Positions 17,619 through 26,166 of a DNA stretch of 64,000 bases are shown in pieces (the stretch's first letter is position 1; every line of letters begins with the position of its first letter). The notes under the pieces were generated by a model that made no database searches, had not been told where the DNA came from, and saw only the letters and a program-made list of their open reading frames with translations. The stretch spans positions 1 through 64,000 of the forward strand of contig JADGBH010000015.1 of the NCBI GenBank assembly GCA_015231595.1. Reading direction: 5' to 3'. This DNA comes from Desulfobacterales bacterium (GTDB lineage Bacteria > Desulfobacterota > Desulfobacteria > Desulfobacterales > JADGBH01). The position numbers and the translations under genes were made by a program.

Positions 17619-17698
17619 TGACATTATATTCAGCTTATTAAGGCCAAAAGTAAAGGCTAATACAAATTTTATTATCTAAAAACAGTAATTATATGTCA
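17619..17698 (+). repeat. 80-bp dispersed element, copy B
   Basis: A full 80-bp copy runs from TGACATTATATTCAGC to TAATTATATGTCA, with the TTAAGGCCAAAAGTAAAGGC core. It aligns without gaps to copy A (reverse complement of 569-648) and copy C (51196-51275). Its right end overlaps hemC: bases 17689-17697 encode the last two residues and the TAA stop of hemC on the minus strand. Confidence 0.8.
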
Positions 17699-18621
17699 TT
17701 TTTAATTTCTTTTAAAAGTTTTTCCCCACCTTTTTCTAATATGGATGTAGCTAAATTTTTGCCTAATTCAATAGCTTCTGCTTTTTGTCCAGAAACAAAA
17801 TCCTGTAATATAATTTTTCCATCTAAACTAACTATGCCTCCTTTAATGCTAAGCTTTCCCTCATCAAATTCAGCTAAGGCAAAAACAGGAACACTACATC
17901 CTCCTTGAAGGGTTTTTAAAAATGCCCTTTCTGCTATTATACATTTTTCAGTATCATAATCATTTATAGTACTTCTTATTATTTGTTTTTTTTCTTCTAA
18001 AAGATTAACAGAGGCTTCAACAGCTATGCTCGCTTGGCCTACTGGAGGAATAAACTTATCTTTAGGAAGCATGAATCTTATCATATCAGTAAGATTCATA
18101 CGATATACACCTGCATAAGCAAGAATAAGGACATCACAAAGACCATTTTCTAACTTTGATATTCTTGTTTGAAGGTTTCCTCTAATTTCAACGGGTTTAA
18201 CATTAGGATAAAAATGCTTTAAAAAAGAAATGCGTCTTACTGATGATGTTCCAACTTTTATTTCTCGATTAAAATCCTCAATAGATATAGCCTTATCCAT
18301 ACTTACAACAACATCATTTACAATTTCTCTTTTTGTAAAAGCAATAATTTCAAAGTCATGACCGATGTCCGACTGCATATCTTTTGCACTATGAACAGCT
18401 ATATCAATATTTCCATTTTTAAGCTGTTCTTCTATTTCTTCTGTAAAAACACCTTTTGAGCCTATTTTCGCTATTGAAACATTTAAAATTTTATCCCCTT
18501 TTGTTTCAATAGGAACTATTTCTGTAGCAAGCCCTATTTTTTTCAACAAATCTTCAATAAAATAAGCCTGCCACAAGGCTAATTTACTTTTTCGAGTTCC
18601 AATTCTTACTAAATCTTTCAT
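17689..18621 (-). CDS. hemC: Porphobilinogen deaminase (hydroxymethylbilane synthase)
   Basis: A 310-aa cytosolic enzyme that polymerises four porphobilinogen molecules to hydroxymethylbilane in tetrapyrrole (haem, B12, sirohaem) synthesis. Seen: IGTRKSKLALWQA at the start, HSAKD with the catalytic Asp81, VGTSSVRR, EIRGNLQTRISKL, and the dipyrromethane cofactor cysteine C242 in LQGGCSVP. The length equals the family norm. It is monocistronic, with the PHP-like gene upstream separated by the 96-bp element. Its stop codon and final DI residues come from the 80-bp repeat. The B12-type radical SAM protein elsewhere in the window would need this pathway. Confidence 0.97.
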   Translation of the reverse strand: MKDLVRIGTRKSKLALWQAYFIEDLLKKIGLATEIVPIETKGDKILNVSIAKIGSKGVFTEEIEEQLKNGNIDIAVHSAKDMQSDIGHDFEIIAFTKREIVNDVVVSMDKAISIEDFNREIKVGTSSVRRISFLKHFYPNVKPVEIRGNLQTRISKLENGLCDVLILAYAGVYRMNLTDMIRFMLPKDKFIPPVGQASIAVEASVNLLEEKKQIIRSTINDYDTEKCIIAERAFLKTLQGGCSVPVFALAEFDEGKLSIKGGIVSLDGKIILQDFVSGQKAEAIELGKNLATSILEKGGEKLLKEIKNDI

Positions 18622-18708
18622 AATAAATAATTTATTCCTTTAAAAATCTGATTATCAATTTATACAGGCCAACAATTAAAATAAAAACCTTTTCATAGAT
18701 GCACTTAT

Positions 18709-18804
18709 TATTGATACTATTATCAATAATAAGAATTAAAAATATCTACATTTAATATTTTTAGCCTTAAACATAGATTAAAATTATTGATAACGATATC
18801 AATA
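18709..18804 (-). repeat. 96-bp dispersed element, copy 2
   Basis: In reverse complement this unit has the same length as 2078-2173, the same TATTGATA...TATCAATA ends and the same TTAAGGCTAAAAATATTAAA core. It lies between hemC and the PHP-like gene, both on the minus strand, and ends 12 bases from the PHP-like stop. Confidence 0.7.
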
Positions 18805-18816
18805 CCTATATTTTAT

Positions 18817-19977
18817 TTAAGAAATACGCTCTTTATATTCATCAATAACATTTTCTCTACTTGCATTAGCGATTATAAGAGTCTTGCATATACTATAGTC
18901 ATCCCAAGCTGGCTGAAATCCTATTTCTCTACTTGCTTTTTCTACATCCTGTTCGTCTGGTTTTCTTATTTTTTCGCCCATATGTGTATCATCTCCCATA
19001 AAAACAAGAAGTTTTTTCTGGGATAACCCTAAACTTTTATTCTTACGATTTAGAACTGAAATTAAAAATTCAGTATAACGACGGGATTGTGGGTTCCATA
19101 CTTCATAGCCATCTACATCGTATTCAGAAAGAAGTATAGGCCAAAATTGTTCAGGATGGGGAATCACCACACCAGCGCCTATATAGCGAGCTTCTTCAAT
19201 TATTTCAGATATCCTATAAAAATATTCTAATGAGAAGCTCTGCTTTACAATTTTTTTTATAGCATTTAAAAAATTTTGAGCTCTATTTATGAACAAGTCC
19301 CCTAAAAGAGACCTTTGACAATCAATAAAATTTCGTAAAAGTTTATTTTTAATCATTTGAGGAGAAATATTATAGATGTTGTCTTCAACAAGCTTCTTTA
19401 ATTTTTTTGTATATATTCTTACATAATTAATTAAGTCGTCGTGAGTTCCAGTCTCTTTTGCTGCCCTATTAATTATAGATTCATTTGGTTTTATTACTGC
19501 ATCAAGAAATTCAAAAAACTGGGAAGACCTATATCTAAAAGTATGATTAAGCATCTTTTTAAGCCTATCAGCTTTGATTAATTTTGAATTTTCAAAATGA
19601 AGTAATATTTGAACTTTTTGATTAAAATCATTTGAATAACAATCTACTTCAACTCCAGAATAATTGTCATAGGTTGTAATTTCATTATGCTGCGTTGGAA
19701 TTATTAACTCTTTTTGTTTGTTTGGAAAAAATTTTTCTATTCGTGTTTTATTAAGCTCCATAGGAATAAATTCAGGGTGCCAATGAACAGCTATAACAGC
19801 TTTTTGACGGGAATATACGTTATTAGGACAGGTTATTAATGTTTTCTGTTCATCTGTTAGATCAGTAGAAACAATATTTAAAAAATTTTGATAGTCTATT
19901 TCTGTTACTTCTTTTGGGATGTTTTCTATATCTATTTTGTCAAGACTATTTTCTAATGCTGGAGTTTTTTCAATCAT
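18817..19977 (-). CDS. PHP-like metal-binding protein of unknown function
   Basis: A 386-aa protein without signal peptide or membrane segments. It shows scattered clusters typical of polymerase/histidinol-phosphatase (PHP)-type metal sites: AVHWHPEF (H65, H67), QHNEIT (H97, E99), VVIPHPEQFW (about 275), DGYEVWNPQSRRY (about 290) and FMGDDTHMGEK (about 345). A helical, charged middle part separates them. The order (HxH near the start, a later PHPE, then GDDTH near the end) fits a PHP-type hydrolase with a long insertion. The substrate is unknown, and the family assignment rests on motifs only. The AUG has a weak ribosome site. A 172-bp gap separates it from the divergent parA. Confidence 0.55.
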   Translation of the reverse strand: MIEKTPALENSLDKIDIENIPKEVTEIDYQNFLNIVSTDLTDEQKTLITCPNNVYSRQKAVIAVHWHPEFIPMELNKTRIEKFFPNKQKELIIPTQHNEITTYDNYSGVEVDCYSNDFNQKVQILLHFENSKLIKADRLKKMLNHTFRYRSSQFFEFLDAVIKPNESIINRAAKETGTHDDLINYVRIYTKKLKKLVEDNIYNISPQMIKNKLLRNFIDCQRSLLGDLFINRAQNFLNAIKKIVKQSFSLEYFYRISEIIEEARYIGAGVVIPHPEQFWPILLSEYDVDGYEVWNPQSRRYTEFLISVLNRKNKSLGLSQKKLLVFMGDDTHMGEKIRKPDEQDVEKASREIGFQPAWDDYSICKTLIIANASRENVIDEYKERIS

Positions 19978-20149
19978 AATATAATTCCTTGAATTAATAA
20001 TATCCTTTAACTATACTCACAAAAAAATTAAAATTTAGATTGATAAATATAGCCTTTAACTTTATAAGTTTCAATTGTTTATTTTAGGTAATATAAAAAG
20101 GTTTCAACTTAAATTATTTTAATAATGTAAAAAATTTTTCAGGTAAATT

Positions 20150-20917
20150 ATGGGTCAGGTTATTTGCGTAATAAGTTTAAAAGGCGGTGTAGGTAAGACT
20201 ACTACATCTGTAAATCTTGCAGCCGCTATATCTAATATGAAAAAAAAAACATTACTCGTTGATTGCGATCCCCAAGGCAGTGCAACAACAGGTATTGGAA
20301 TAGATAAAAAAAAATTAACAAAAACAATTCATGATGTATTAGTAGGAAAATCAAGCGTAGAAGAATGCATTATTCCAAACTATATTGCTTATTTAGATGT
20401 AATACCTGCTCGTGGTGAATTGTTTCAAGCAGAATTAAAATTAATGGGAGTTCCTAATAAAGGCAAAATACTTAAAAACATATTATCTTCAATAAAAGAA
20501 AAATATGAATTTATTATTATAGATACTCCTCCATCCCTTGGTTTAATATCTATAAATACAATTGTCGCAGCTGATTCATTACTCATCCCGCTTCAATGTG
20601 AATTCTTAGCCTATGAATCACTTATACAATTATTAAAATTTATCCAATTTATAAGAAAACGACTGAATCCCGATCTTAAGTTAGGAGGTATTCTTTTAAC
20701 TATGTATGACAGGGGTGAAAAAATTTCAGAAGAAATAGTTCAAAATGCAAGAAACAGACTTAAAAAAGTATTATGTAAGACTGTTATTCCAAGGTCAGTT
20801 AATTTAAGGGAATCAGCTATTAAAGGTCATCCACTTGTAATATCTAATCCATCATTGGAAAGTTCAAAATGTTATATAGAGCTTGCTAATGAAATTATAG
20901 CTAAAAATAAAGTTTAA
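20150..20917 (+). CDS. parA: ParA/Soj-family chromosome-partitioning ATPase
   Basis: A 255-aa deviant Walker ATPase. It shows KGGVGKTTTSVNLAAA (signature lysine and P-loop), LLVDCDPQGSATTGIG (Walker A'), and FIIIDTPPSLG (Walker B). PLQCEFLAYESLIQLL and the C-terminal GHPLVISNP are typical of Soj. It segregates DNA by patterned binding to the nucleoid, normally with ParB. No ParB gene follows: the next gene encodes an unrelated 113-aa protein, then a helicase. It could be the chromosomal Soj or a ParA with another cargo, such as chemoreceptor arrays. Confidence 0.9.
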   Translation: MGQVICVISLKGGVGKTTTSVNLAAAISNMKKKTLLVDCDPQGSATTGIGIDKKKLTKTIHDVLVGKSSVEECIIPNYIAYLDVIPARGELFQAELKLMGVPNKGKILKNILSSIKEKYEFIIIDTPPSLGLISINTIVAADSLLIPLQCEFLAYESLIQLLKFIQFIRKRLNPDLKLGGILLTMYDRGEKISEEIVQNARNRLKKVLCKTVIPRSVNLRESAIKGHPLVISNPSLESSKCYIELANEIIAKNKV

Positions 20918-20960
20918 AAATTTTTATTTAAAAACACTAATCATTAAAGGAGAGGAACCT

Positions 20961-21302
20961 ATGCAAAGTATTATAAACTCTGACCTGATAAAAGAATTAG
21001 AAAAAGATTTAGTTGAAAAGCTAGATCAAGGGCTTGATAAAGAAACAATTAAACAGGTTTTAGAGGAACAACTCCACGTAGTAATAAAAAAAGATATTGA
21101 ATTTTTAGAAGGTAATATTATAGTTCATGACAATAAAAAAGCCTTTAAAATGACTTACGAGATCAAGCTTCCAGTTGAAATAATATTAGACAGTGATGGT
21201 AATTATATGCCTCCAGGAAAAATCGAAGAAGTGGGAAGCCAAGTTGAAAAGATAGCTGATGAATTTATCCAAAACTACCTCCCAGAGGAAACAGATGCCT
21301 AA
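20961..21302 (+). CDS. Small acidic protein of unknown function
   Basis: A 113-aa protein preceded by AAAGGAGAGG. It has a helical acidic N-terminus (LIKELEKDLVEKLDQGLDKE), then a probable beta segment (NIIVHDNKKAFKMTYEIKLP) and an acidic tail. I recognise no family. It lies between parA and the helicase and overlaps the helicase start by eight bases, so all three are probably one transcript. It is not ParB: there is no helix-turn-helix or ParB-box motif. Confidence 0.65.
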   Translation: MQSIINSDLIKELEKDLVEKLDQGLDKETIKQVLEEQLHVVIKKDIEFLEGNIIVHDNKKAFKMTYEIKLPVEIILDSDGNYMPPGKIEEVGSQVEKIADEFIQNYLPEETDA

Positions 21303-23619
21303 AAAAAAAAATGGCCTAAAGGAATATATTGATTCCCTTAAAAATTCATTAAAATTAAAAAATACTATAAAATTCCATAAGGTGCTTCCTTCAGAGGAAG
21401 CATCTTTCCTAAAACCAAAATTTTCTTGGCCTTCAGAAATTTATGATATTCTCAAAAAAATGGGAATTAACGAACTTTATAAGCATCAGGCTGAGGCCAT
21501 AGATTCCATACGATTAGAACGTCATGTTGTTTCTTCTACTCCTACAGCGAGCGGCAAAACATTAATTTACAATATTCCGGTTTTTGAGCAAATATTAAGA
21601 AATCCTTTATCAACCGCTTTATTTATTTTTCCTTTAAAAGCCTTAGCCCAAGACCAATTAAGAATTTTCAGGGAAATGGCGAGTTATTGCTCTAAATTTA
21701 AGCCTACCGCTGAAATTTATGACGGAGATACTCCTCAATTTAAACGAAAAGAAATTAGAAGCAATCCTCCTAATGTAATTTTTACAAATCCTGAAATGCT
21801 TCACCTTTCTTTTATCGCTTATCATCGGTCTTGGTACGATTTTTTATCAAGGCTTAAAATTGTGGTTATCGATGAAGTTCATACTTACAGAGGATTTATG
21901 GGATCCCACATGGCTCAAGTATTTCGTCGATTAATAAGAATATGCAATTATTACAGGGCTGAACCCATATTTATTTTTAGTTCCGCAACTATCGCTAATC
22001 CAGAAGAATTGGCGGAACAATTAACAGGCTTAAACGTTGTCTCCATTAAAGAAAGCGGTGCGCCTAAAGGTAAAAAACATATTGTATTTATTGATCCTAT
22101 TCAAGGAGCTTCTACTGCAGCTATTTTTCTTTTGAAAGCAGCCTTAGAAAAAAAACTTAGAACTATAGTTTATACCCAATCAAGAATTCTTTCTGAATTA
22201 ATAGCTATATGGGCAAAAAATGATTCTGGAAAATTTGCAAAATATATAAGCCCTTATAGAGCTGGCTTATTGCCTGAAGAAAGAAGAGAAATAGAAAAAA
22301 AATTATCAAATGGCGAATTTCTTGCAGTAATAAGCACAAGTGCTTTGGAACTCGGCATTGATATTGGAGATTTAGATTTATGTATATTAGTGGGTTATCC
22401 AGGCACTATCATGGCTACATGGCAAAGAAGCGGGCGTGTTGGACGTTCTGGTCAAGAATCGGCATTAATTCTTGTTGCAGGAGATGACGCCCTTGATAAA
22501 TTTTTAATGAAATATCCAGAATCATTTATAAATCGAGAGCCTGAAATGGCAGTGATAAATCCTTATAATCCTGAAATATTGCAGCAGCATATTTTGTGTG
22601 CTGCCCATGAGCTTCCTTTAAGTGTTTATGATCCAATGTTTCAAGAACAAAGAGCTTTAAATATAGCTTTTGAACTTTGCAAACAAGGACTAATGGGATA
22701 TGATTTTGAAAACGACCTGTTTTTATCAATAAATAAAGGTCCTCATATAAATGTTGATCTTAGGGGTATTGGAGGCAGCTTTGATATAATTTCCAGTACA
22801 ACAGGTGTAAATAAAGGAACTATAGATTCATACAGAGCATTCAGGGAAACCCACCCTGGCGCAACTTATTTCCACAAAGGAGAAACTTATGTAGTTGATA
22901 ATTTAAATGTAGCTGAAAAAATAGTTAGAATTTCTCCTACAAACGTAGCTTATTATACAAAGGCTGTTGCTAATAAAACTACAGAAATTCTTGAAACCTA
23001 TGAAGAAAAAAAAGTTTTTAGTGTTGATGTGGCTATAGGTAGGTTAAAAGTTACAGATCATGTTGTAGGCTATGAAAAATTTTCCATGAATAAAAAACTT
23101 AAACTAAATCACATCCCCCTTGAGTTACCTCCCCAGATATTTGAAACAGACGGAATGTGGTTTAAAATACCTTCAAAAATTCAAAAAATAATTGAATCTG
23201 AAAATCTTCATTTTTTAGGAGGTATTCATGCGATAGAACATTCAAGTATAGGCATTTTCCCATTGTTGATATTAACAGATAGAAATGATTTAAGCGGTAT
23301 TTCCACAACATTTCATTCCCAATTAAAAATGGCGGCTATATTTATTTATGATAATATACCAGGAGGCGCTTGGCTTACAAGACAGGCATTTAAGAAAGCC
23401 GAAGAACTCATGGAATTAACATTAAAGATAATAACAGGGTGCGATTGCGAATTAGGATGTCCGAGCTGTGTTCATTCTCCAAGATGCGGATCAGGAAATA
23501 GGCCTATAGATAAAGCTGCCGCCATCTATGCACTTCAAGAAATGATAAAAGTGGATAAAATAACAGAAAAAATTGAGCCAATAACTAAAAAGAAAAAAAA
23601 GAAGTCCCTAAATAAATAA
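21295..23619 (+). CDS. DEAD/DEAH-box helicase with C-terminal Zn-binding domain (MrfA/YprA-like)
   Basis: A 774-aa superfamily 2 helicase. It shows the Q-motif region LYKHQAEAI, Walker A TPTASGKT (K88), DEVH (motif II), SSAT (motif III), STSALELGIDIGDLD (motif V) and QRSGRVGRSGQ (motif VI). The C-terminal DUF1998/MZB-like segment carries four cysteines in GCDCELGCPSCVHSPRCGSG. MrfA-type proteins act as 3'-5' DNA helicases in mitomycin-type damage repair (family knowledge). I chose the ATG at 21295 because GAGGA lies seven bases upstream and it overlaps the previous stop; a start 12 codons earlier lacks a ribosome site. The CheX gene follows 11 bases later. Confidence 0.9.
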   Translation: MPKKKNGLKEYIDSLKNSLKLKNTIKFHKVLPSEEASFLKPKFSWPSEIYDILKKMGINELYKHQAEAIDSIRLERHVVSSTPTASGKTLIYNIPVFEQILRNPLSTALFIFPLKALAQDQLRIFREMASYCSKFKPTAEIYDGDTPQFKRKEIRSNPPNVIFTNPEMLHLSFIAYHRSWYDFLSRLKIVVIDEVHTYRGFMGSHMAQVFRRLIRICNYYRAEPIFIFSSATIANPEELAEQLTGLNVVSIKESGAPKGKKHIVFIDPIQGASTAAIFLLKAALEKKLRTIVYTQSRILSELIAIWAKNDSGKFAKYISPYRAGLLPEERREIEKKLSNGEFLAVISTSALELGIDIGDLDLCILVGYPGTIMATWQRSGRVGRSGQESALILVAGDDALDKFLMKYPESFINREPEMAVINPYNPEILQQHILCAAHELPLSVYDPMFQEQRALNIAFELCKQGLMGYDFENDLFLSINKGPHINVDLRGIGGSFDIISSTTGVNKGTIDSYRAFRETHPGATYFHKGETYVVDNLNVAEKIVRISPTNVAYYTKAVANKTTEILETYEEKKVFSVDVAIGRLKVTDHVVGYEKFSMNKKLKLNHIPLELPPQIFETDGMWFKIPSKIQKIIESENLHFLGGIHAIEHSSIGIFPLLILTDRNDLSGISTTFHSQLKMAAIFIYDNIPGGAWLTRQAFKKAEELMELTLKIITGCDCELGCPSCVHSPRCGSGNRPIDKAAAIYALQEMIKVDKITEKIEPITKKKKKKSLNK

Positions 23620-23630
23620 AGGAATCATTT

Positions 23631-24098
23631 ATGGATGCAACAATAATAAATCCATTTATAAAAGCAGCTCTCCACACTTTAAATACATTAGGACATACTA
23701 AATTACATAAAACAGATATTATTTATTTAAAAAAAGATCAAACATCGGAAGGCGATATTTCTGGAGTTATAGAAGTAAACGGTGATATTGCAGGGACGGT
23801 TTCTATTAGCTTTCCTGAAAAAAGCATACTTAAAATAGTCAGTAGAATGTTTAGCGAAGAAATGACAGTTTTAAATGAAGAAATACAAGATGCTGTCGGA
23901 GAAATAACAAGCACTACTGCAGGGCAGGCAAGCCAAAATCTACTTGAAATAGGCAAAACAGCAAAAACAAAGCTAAAAACAGTATTAATGGGAAAAAAAC
24001 ATACTATACCCCACAACCCAGACCATAAAACAGTAGCAATTCTTTTTAGAGGAAATGATAAAATAAAGTTTATTATTGAAGCTTGTTTTATTAAATAA
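23631..24098 (+). CDS. CheX-family chemotaxis protein lacking the catalytic Asn
   Basis: A 155-aa protein of the CheC/CheX/FliY phosphatase fold: the N-terminal half contains NPFIKAALHTLNTLG, then VIEVNGDIAGTVSISFPEK and DAVGEITSTTAGQA. In active CheX the helix carries ExxN, where Glu and Asn position water for CheY-P hydrolysis. Here it reads E91-I-T-S94, so the Asn is Ser. The protein may be a weak phosphatase or a binding protein. It lies at the end of the parA-helicase transcript and converges on the diguanylate cyclase-CheC-CheY operon. A role in adjusting that CheY is inferred. Confidence 0.8.
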   Translation: MDATIINPFIKAALHTLNTLGHTKLHKTDIIYLKKDQTSEGDISGVIEVNGDIAGTVSISFPEKSILKIVSRMFSEEMTVLNEEIQDAVGEITSTTAGQASQNLLEIGKTAKTKLKTVLMGKKHTIPHNPDHKTVAILFRGNDKIKFIIEACFIK

Positions 24099-24109
24099 TC
24101 TTTAATTCT

Positions 24110-25030
24110 TTAGGTATTTTGATTTTTTTCTTCCCATCCAATAACTTTATTTCTACCGGTTTTTTTAGCTTCATAAAGGGCATCATCAGCTCTTTTTAGC
24201 ATTATTTCATGGGAAGACATCTCTGGATTTAGTTCCGCTACTCCCTGGCTTACGGTTATTTTTAGCTCCAAATTTTTAAATTTATAAATGCTTTGTTCGA
24301 CAAGATGACGGACATGTTCTGCTACAAGTTTGGCTGATTTAAGGTTTGTTTCTGGAAGAAGACAACAAAATTCTTCTCCACCATACCGGGCAAGAATATC
24401 AACGTTCCTTATTCTTCCAGCAACAGAACTTGAAAAGGAAGTTAATATAAAATCACCGGCTTGATGTCCATAAGTATCATTTACTTTTTTAAAATAATCT
24501 ATATCCTGCATTATTATGCTAAACGGTCTTGAATAACGCTTATGTCTTGCAAACTCTTCTTTTATACGAGTTTCAAAATATCTTCTATTATATGCTCCTG
24601 TCAGACCGTCTTTTATATTCATTTCTATTAACTTTTGTTCATACGCAGCAACCTCTGTTACATCTTGAACCATTATATAGATATACTCAATGGAATTATT
24701 TTCGCCCCTGATTGGACCCATAGTACAATTTTGCTGCATATAATCAAATTTTACACCAAGCGTATTTAGAGCTTTAAATGGAAAAATATATTTATGGAGT
24801 TTTTGAGAAAAAAAAGAAAAATTACCAAATGCTAAAACTGATTTAACATTCCTTTTAAATTTAGCATTATCAAGATTTGGATAAAATTCTATTATGGATT
24901 TCCCAATGACATCATTAGCAGGAATCTTGCTATAATTTTCCATCCACCTATTCCACTTCACAACTTTAAGATCTCTATCTAAAATTACGATTCCGGAATT
25001 AATCATGTCAAAGATTTGGGAAAAAATCAT
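24110..25030 (-). CDS. PAS-GGDEF diguanylate cyclase
   Basis: A 306-aa soluble protein with an N-terminal PAS domain (about 1-125; DRDLKVVKWNRWMENYSK, then EYIYIMVQDVTEVAAYEQ) and a C-terminal GGDEF domain. It shows DGLTGAYNRRYFE, FKKVNDTYGHQAGD and the active-site loop RYGGEEF. The inhibitory I-site RxxD is present (RNVD, five residues before GGEEF). It makes cyclic di-GMP. The ATG at 25030 overlaps the cheC stop in an ATGA arrangement, with GGAG eight bases upstream; this indicates translational coupling, so I prefer it to a start 14 codons earlier. Confidence 0.92.
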   Translation of the reverse strand: MIFSQIFDMINSGIVILDRDLKVVKWNRWMENYSKIPANDVIGKSIIEFYPNLDNAKFKRNVKSVLAFGNFSFFSQKLHKYIFPFKALNTLGVKFDYMQQNCTMGPIRGENNSIEYIYIMVQDVTEVAAYEQKLIEMNIKDGLTGAYNRRYFETRIKEEFARHKRYSRPFSIIMQDIDYFKKVNDTYGHQAGDFILTSFSSSVAGRIRNVDILARYGGEEFCCLLPETNLKSAKLVAEHVRHLVEQSIYKFKNLELKITVSQGVAELNPEMSSHEIMLKRADDALYEAKKTGRNKVIGWEEKNQNT

Positions 25031-25677
25031 TCGTAAGACTCCATAAAAGCATTTAATGCCTGTTTTAGCCATTCGATGGATTCTTGATTAGTCAAAAGAA
25101 GTAACAACCCGCTTATGTCTTGATCCTTAAATTTAAAAACAGTTTTCATCAATATTGCCGATTGATTAGGATCAAATGAGTCAATAAAATAACTATATTC
25201 ATTATTATTGTCATTGCTTATTACTTGAGGAGGAGAGTAAGTAACGATTGTTCCTAAAAGCTCTGCAACTTTACCTACGCAAGCGCCAATTAATATATTT
25301 CCTATTTCCATTAAAATATCTTTTTCAAGGTTATCAATCGGTTTAGCTTCAAAAGAATCTACATCGCCCCCTTCGTCAAGAACATTTATTAATTCACGGC
25401 CAGCATTATTTGGAAAAACTAATAATCCTGAACCATTAAAATCACCCCAAAATTTTTGTTCAACAACATCAATTTCACTATATACTTTTACTGACTTTTC
25501 AATAAAATTAGGAATAGCTCCTACTCCTAATATTTCAATATTTGGAACACTTAATACAACATATATATCTATTACCTCAGCAAGGTCAGCTGTTGCATTA
25601 CCAAAGGCAATATTCATAATTTCCTGAAGAATTTCTTTTTCTTCATCTGAAACAATCGGCTCGGTTTCATGGCTCAT
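25027..25677 (-). CDS. cheC: CheC-like CheY-P phosphatase
   Basis: A 216-aa protein with two copies of the catalytic ExxN helix: EIMNIAFGNA in the first half and EIGNILIGAC in the second, both intact. The length and pseudo-two-fold organisation match CheC, which dephosphorylates CheY-P in chemosensory adaptation. It starts two bases after the cheY stop and overlaps the diguanylate cyclase start, so the operon order is cheY-cheC-dgc. The grouping couples CheY-P turnover to cyclic di-GMP synthesis. No cheD, its usual partner, is present nearby. Confidence 0.88.
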   Translation of the reverse strand: MSHETEPIVSDEEKEILQEIMNIAFGNATADLAEVIDIYVVLSVPNIEILGVGAIPNFIEKSVKVYSEIDVVEQKFWGDFNGSGLLVFPNNAGRELINVLDEGGDVDSFEAKPIDNLEKDILMEIGNILIGACVGKVAELLGTIVTYSPPQVISNDNNNEYSYFIDSFDPNQSAILMKTVFKFKDQDISGLLLLLTNQESIEWLKQALNAFMESYE

Positions 25678-25679
25678 GA

Positions 25680-26066
25680 TTATTCTCCTGCAATTTTGCT
25701 TAATTTCACTTCGATTTTTTCTAATGTTTCTTCTATAGACTTAGATTTAGCAGGCTTTTTCAAAAGTGTAAATGCGCCTAGCTCCATAACAGTTGCAATA
25801 GATTTCGGCTGAATATCGGCAGTTGTAACAATTACAATTGCATTTTTATCAAGTTTTCTTATTTCTTCTAATGCCTTATATCCATCCATAATCGGCATAG
25901 TTAAATCTAAAAAAGTAACATCTGGTTGAAATTCTTGAAACTTAACAACTCCATCTTCTCCATTTACCCCGAACATTGTTTCATAATTTTTATCCTTGGG
26001 TAAACTGCTATTAAGCATTTTTCTTGCTATTGGAGAGTCATCCACAATTAAAATTTTTTTTATCAT
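25680..26066 (-). CDS. CheY-like single-domain response regulator
   Basis: A 128-aa protein that is a complete receiver domain: D9/D10 in the acidic pocket, phospho-acceptor D54 (FLDLTMP), the switch Thr in IVTTAD, and the conserved Lys in LLKKPA. There is no output domain. The ATG at 26066 is favoured by AGGCGGA eight bases upstream; a GTG seven codons earlier is less likely. It leads the operon with cheC and a diguanylate cyclase. The kinase could be the CheA encoded at 34831-37083, but that is inference. Confidence 0.9.
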   Translation of the reverse strand: MIKKILIVDDSPIARKMLNSSLPKDKNYETMFGVNGEDGVVKFQEFQPDVTFLDLTMPIMDGYKALEEIRKLDKNAIVIVTTADIQPKSIATVMELGAFTLLKKPAKSKSIEETLEKIEVKLSKIAGE

Positions 26067-26166
26067 AACAATTTCCGCCTTTGACACTATAATATTTATT
26101 TTGATTTGAAATAGTGCTTATACATTAAACTTATTATTTTTACCACTAATTACTATTATTTTTTTT

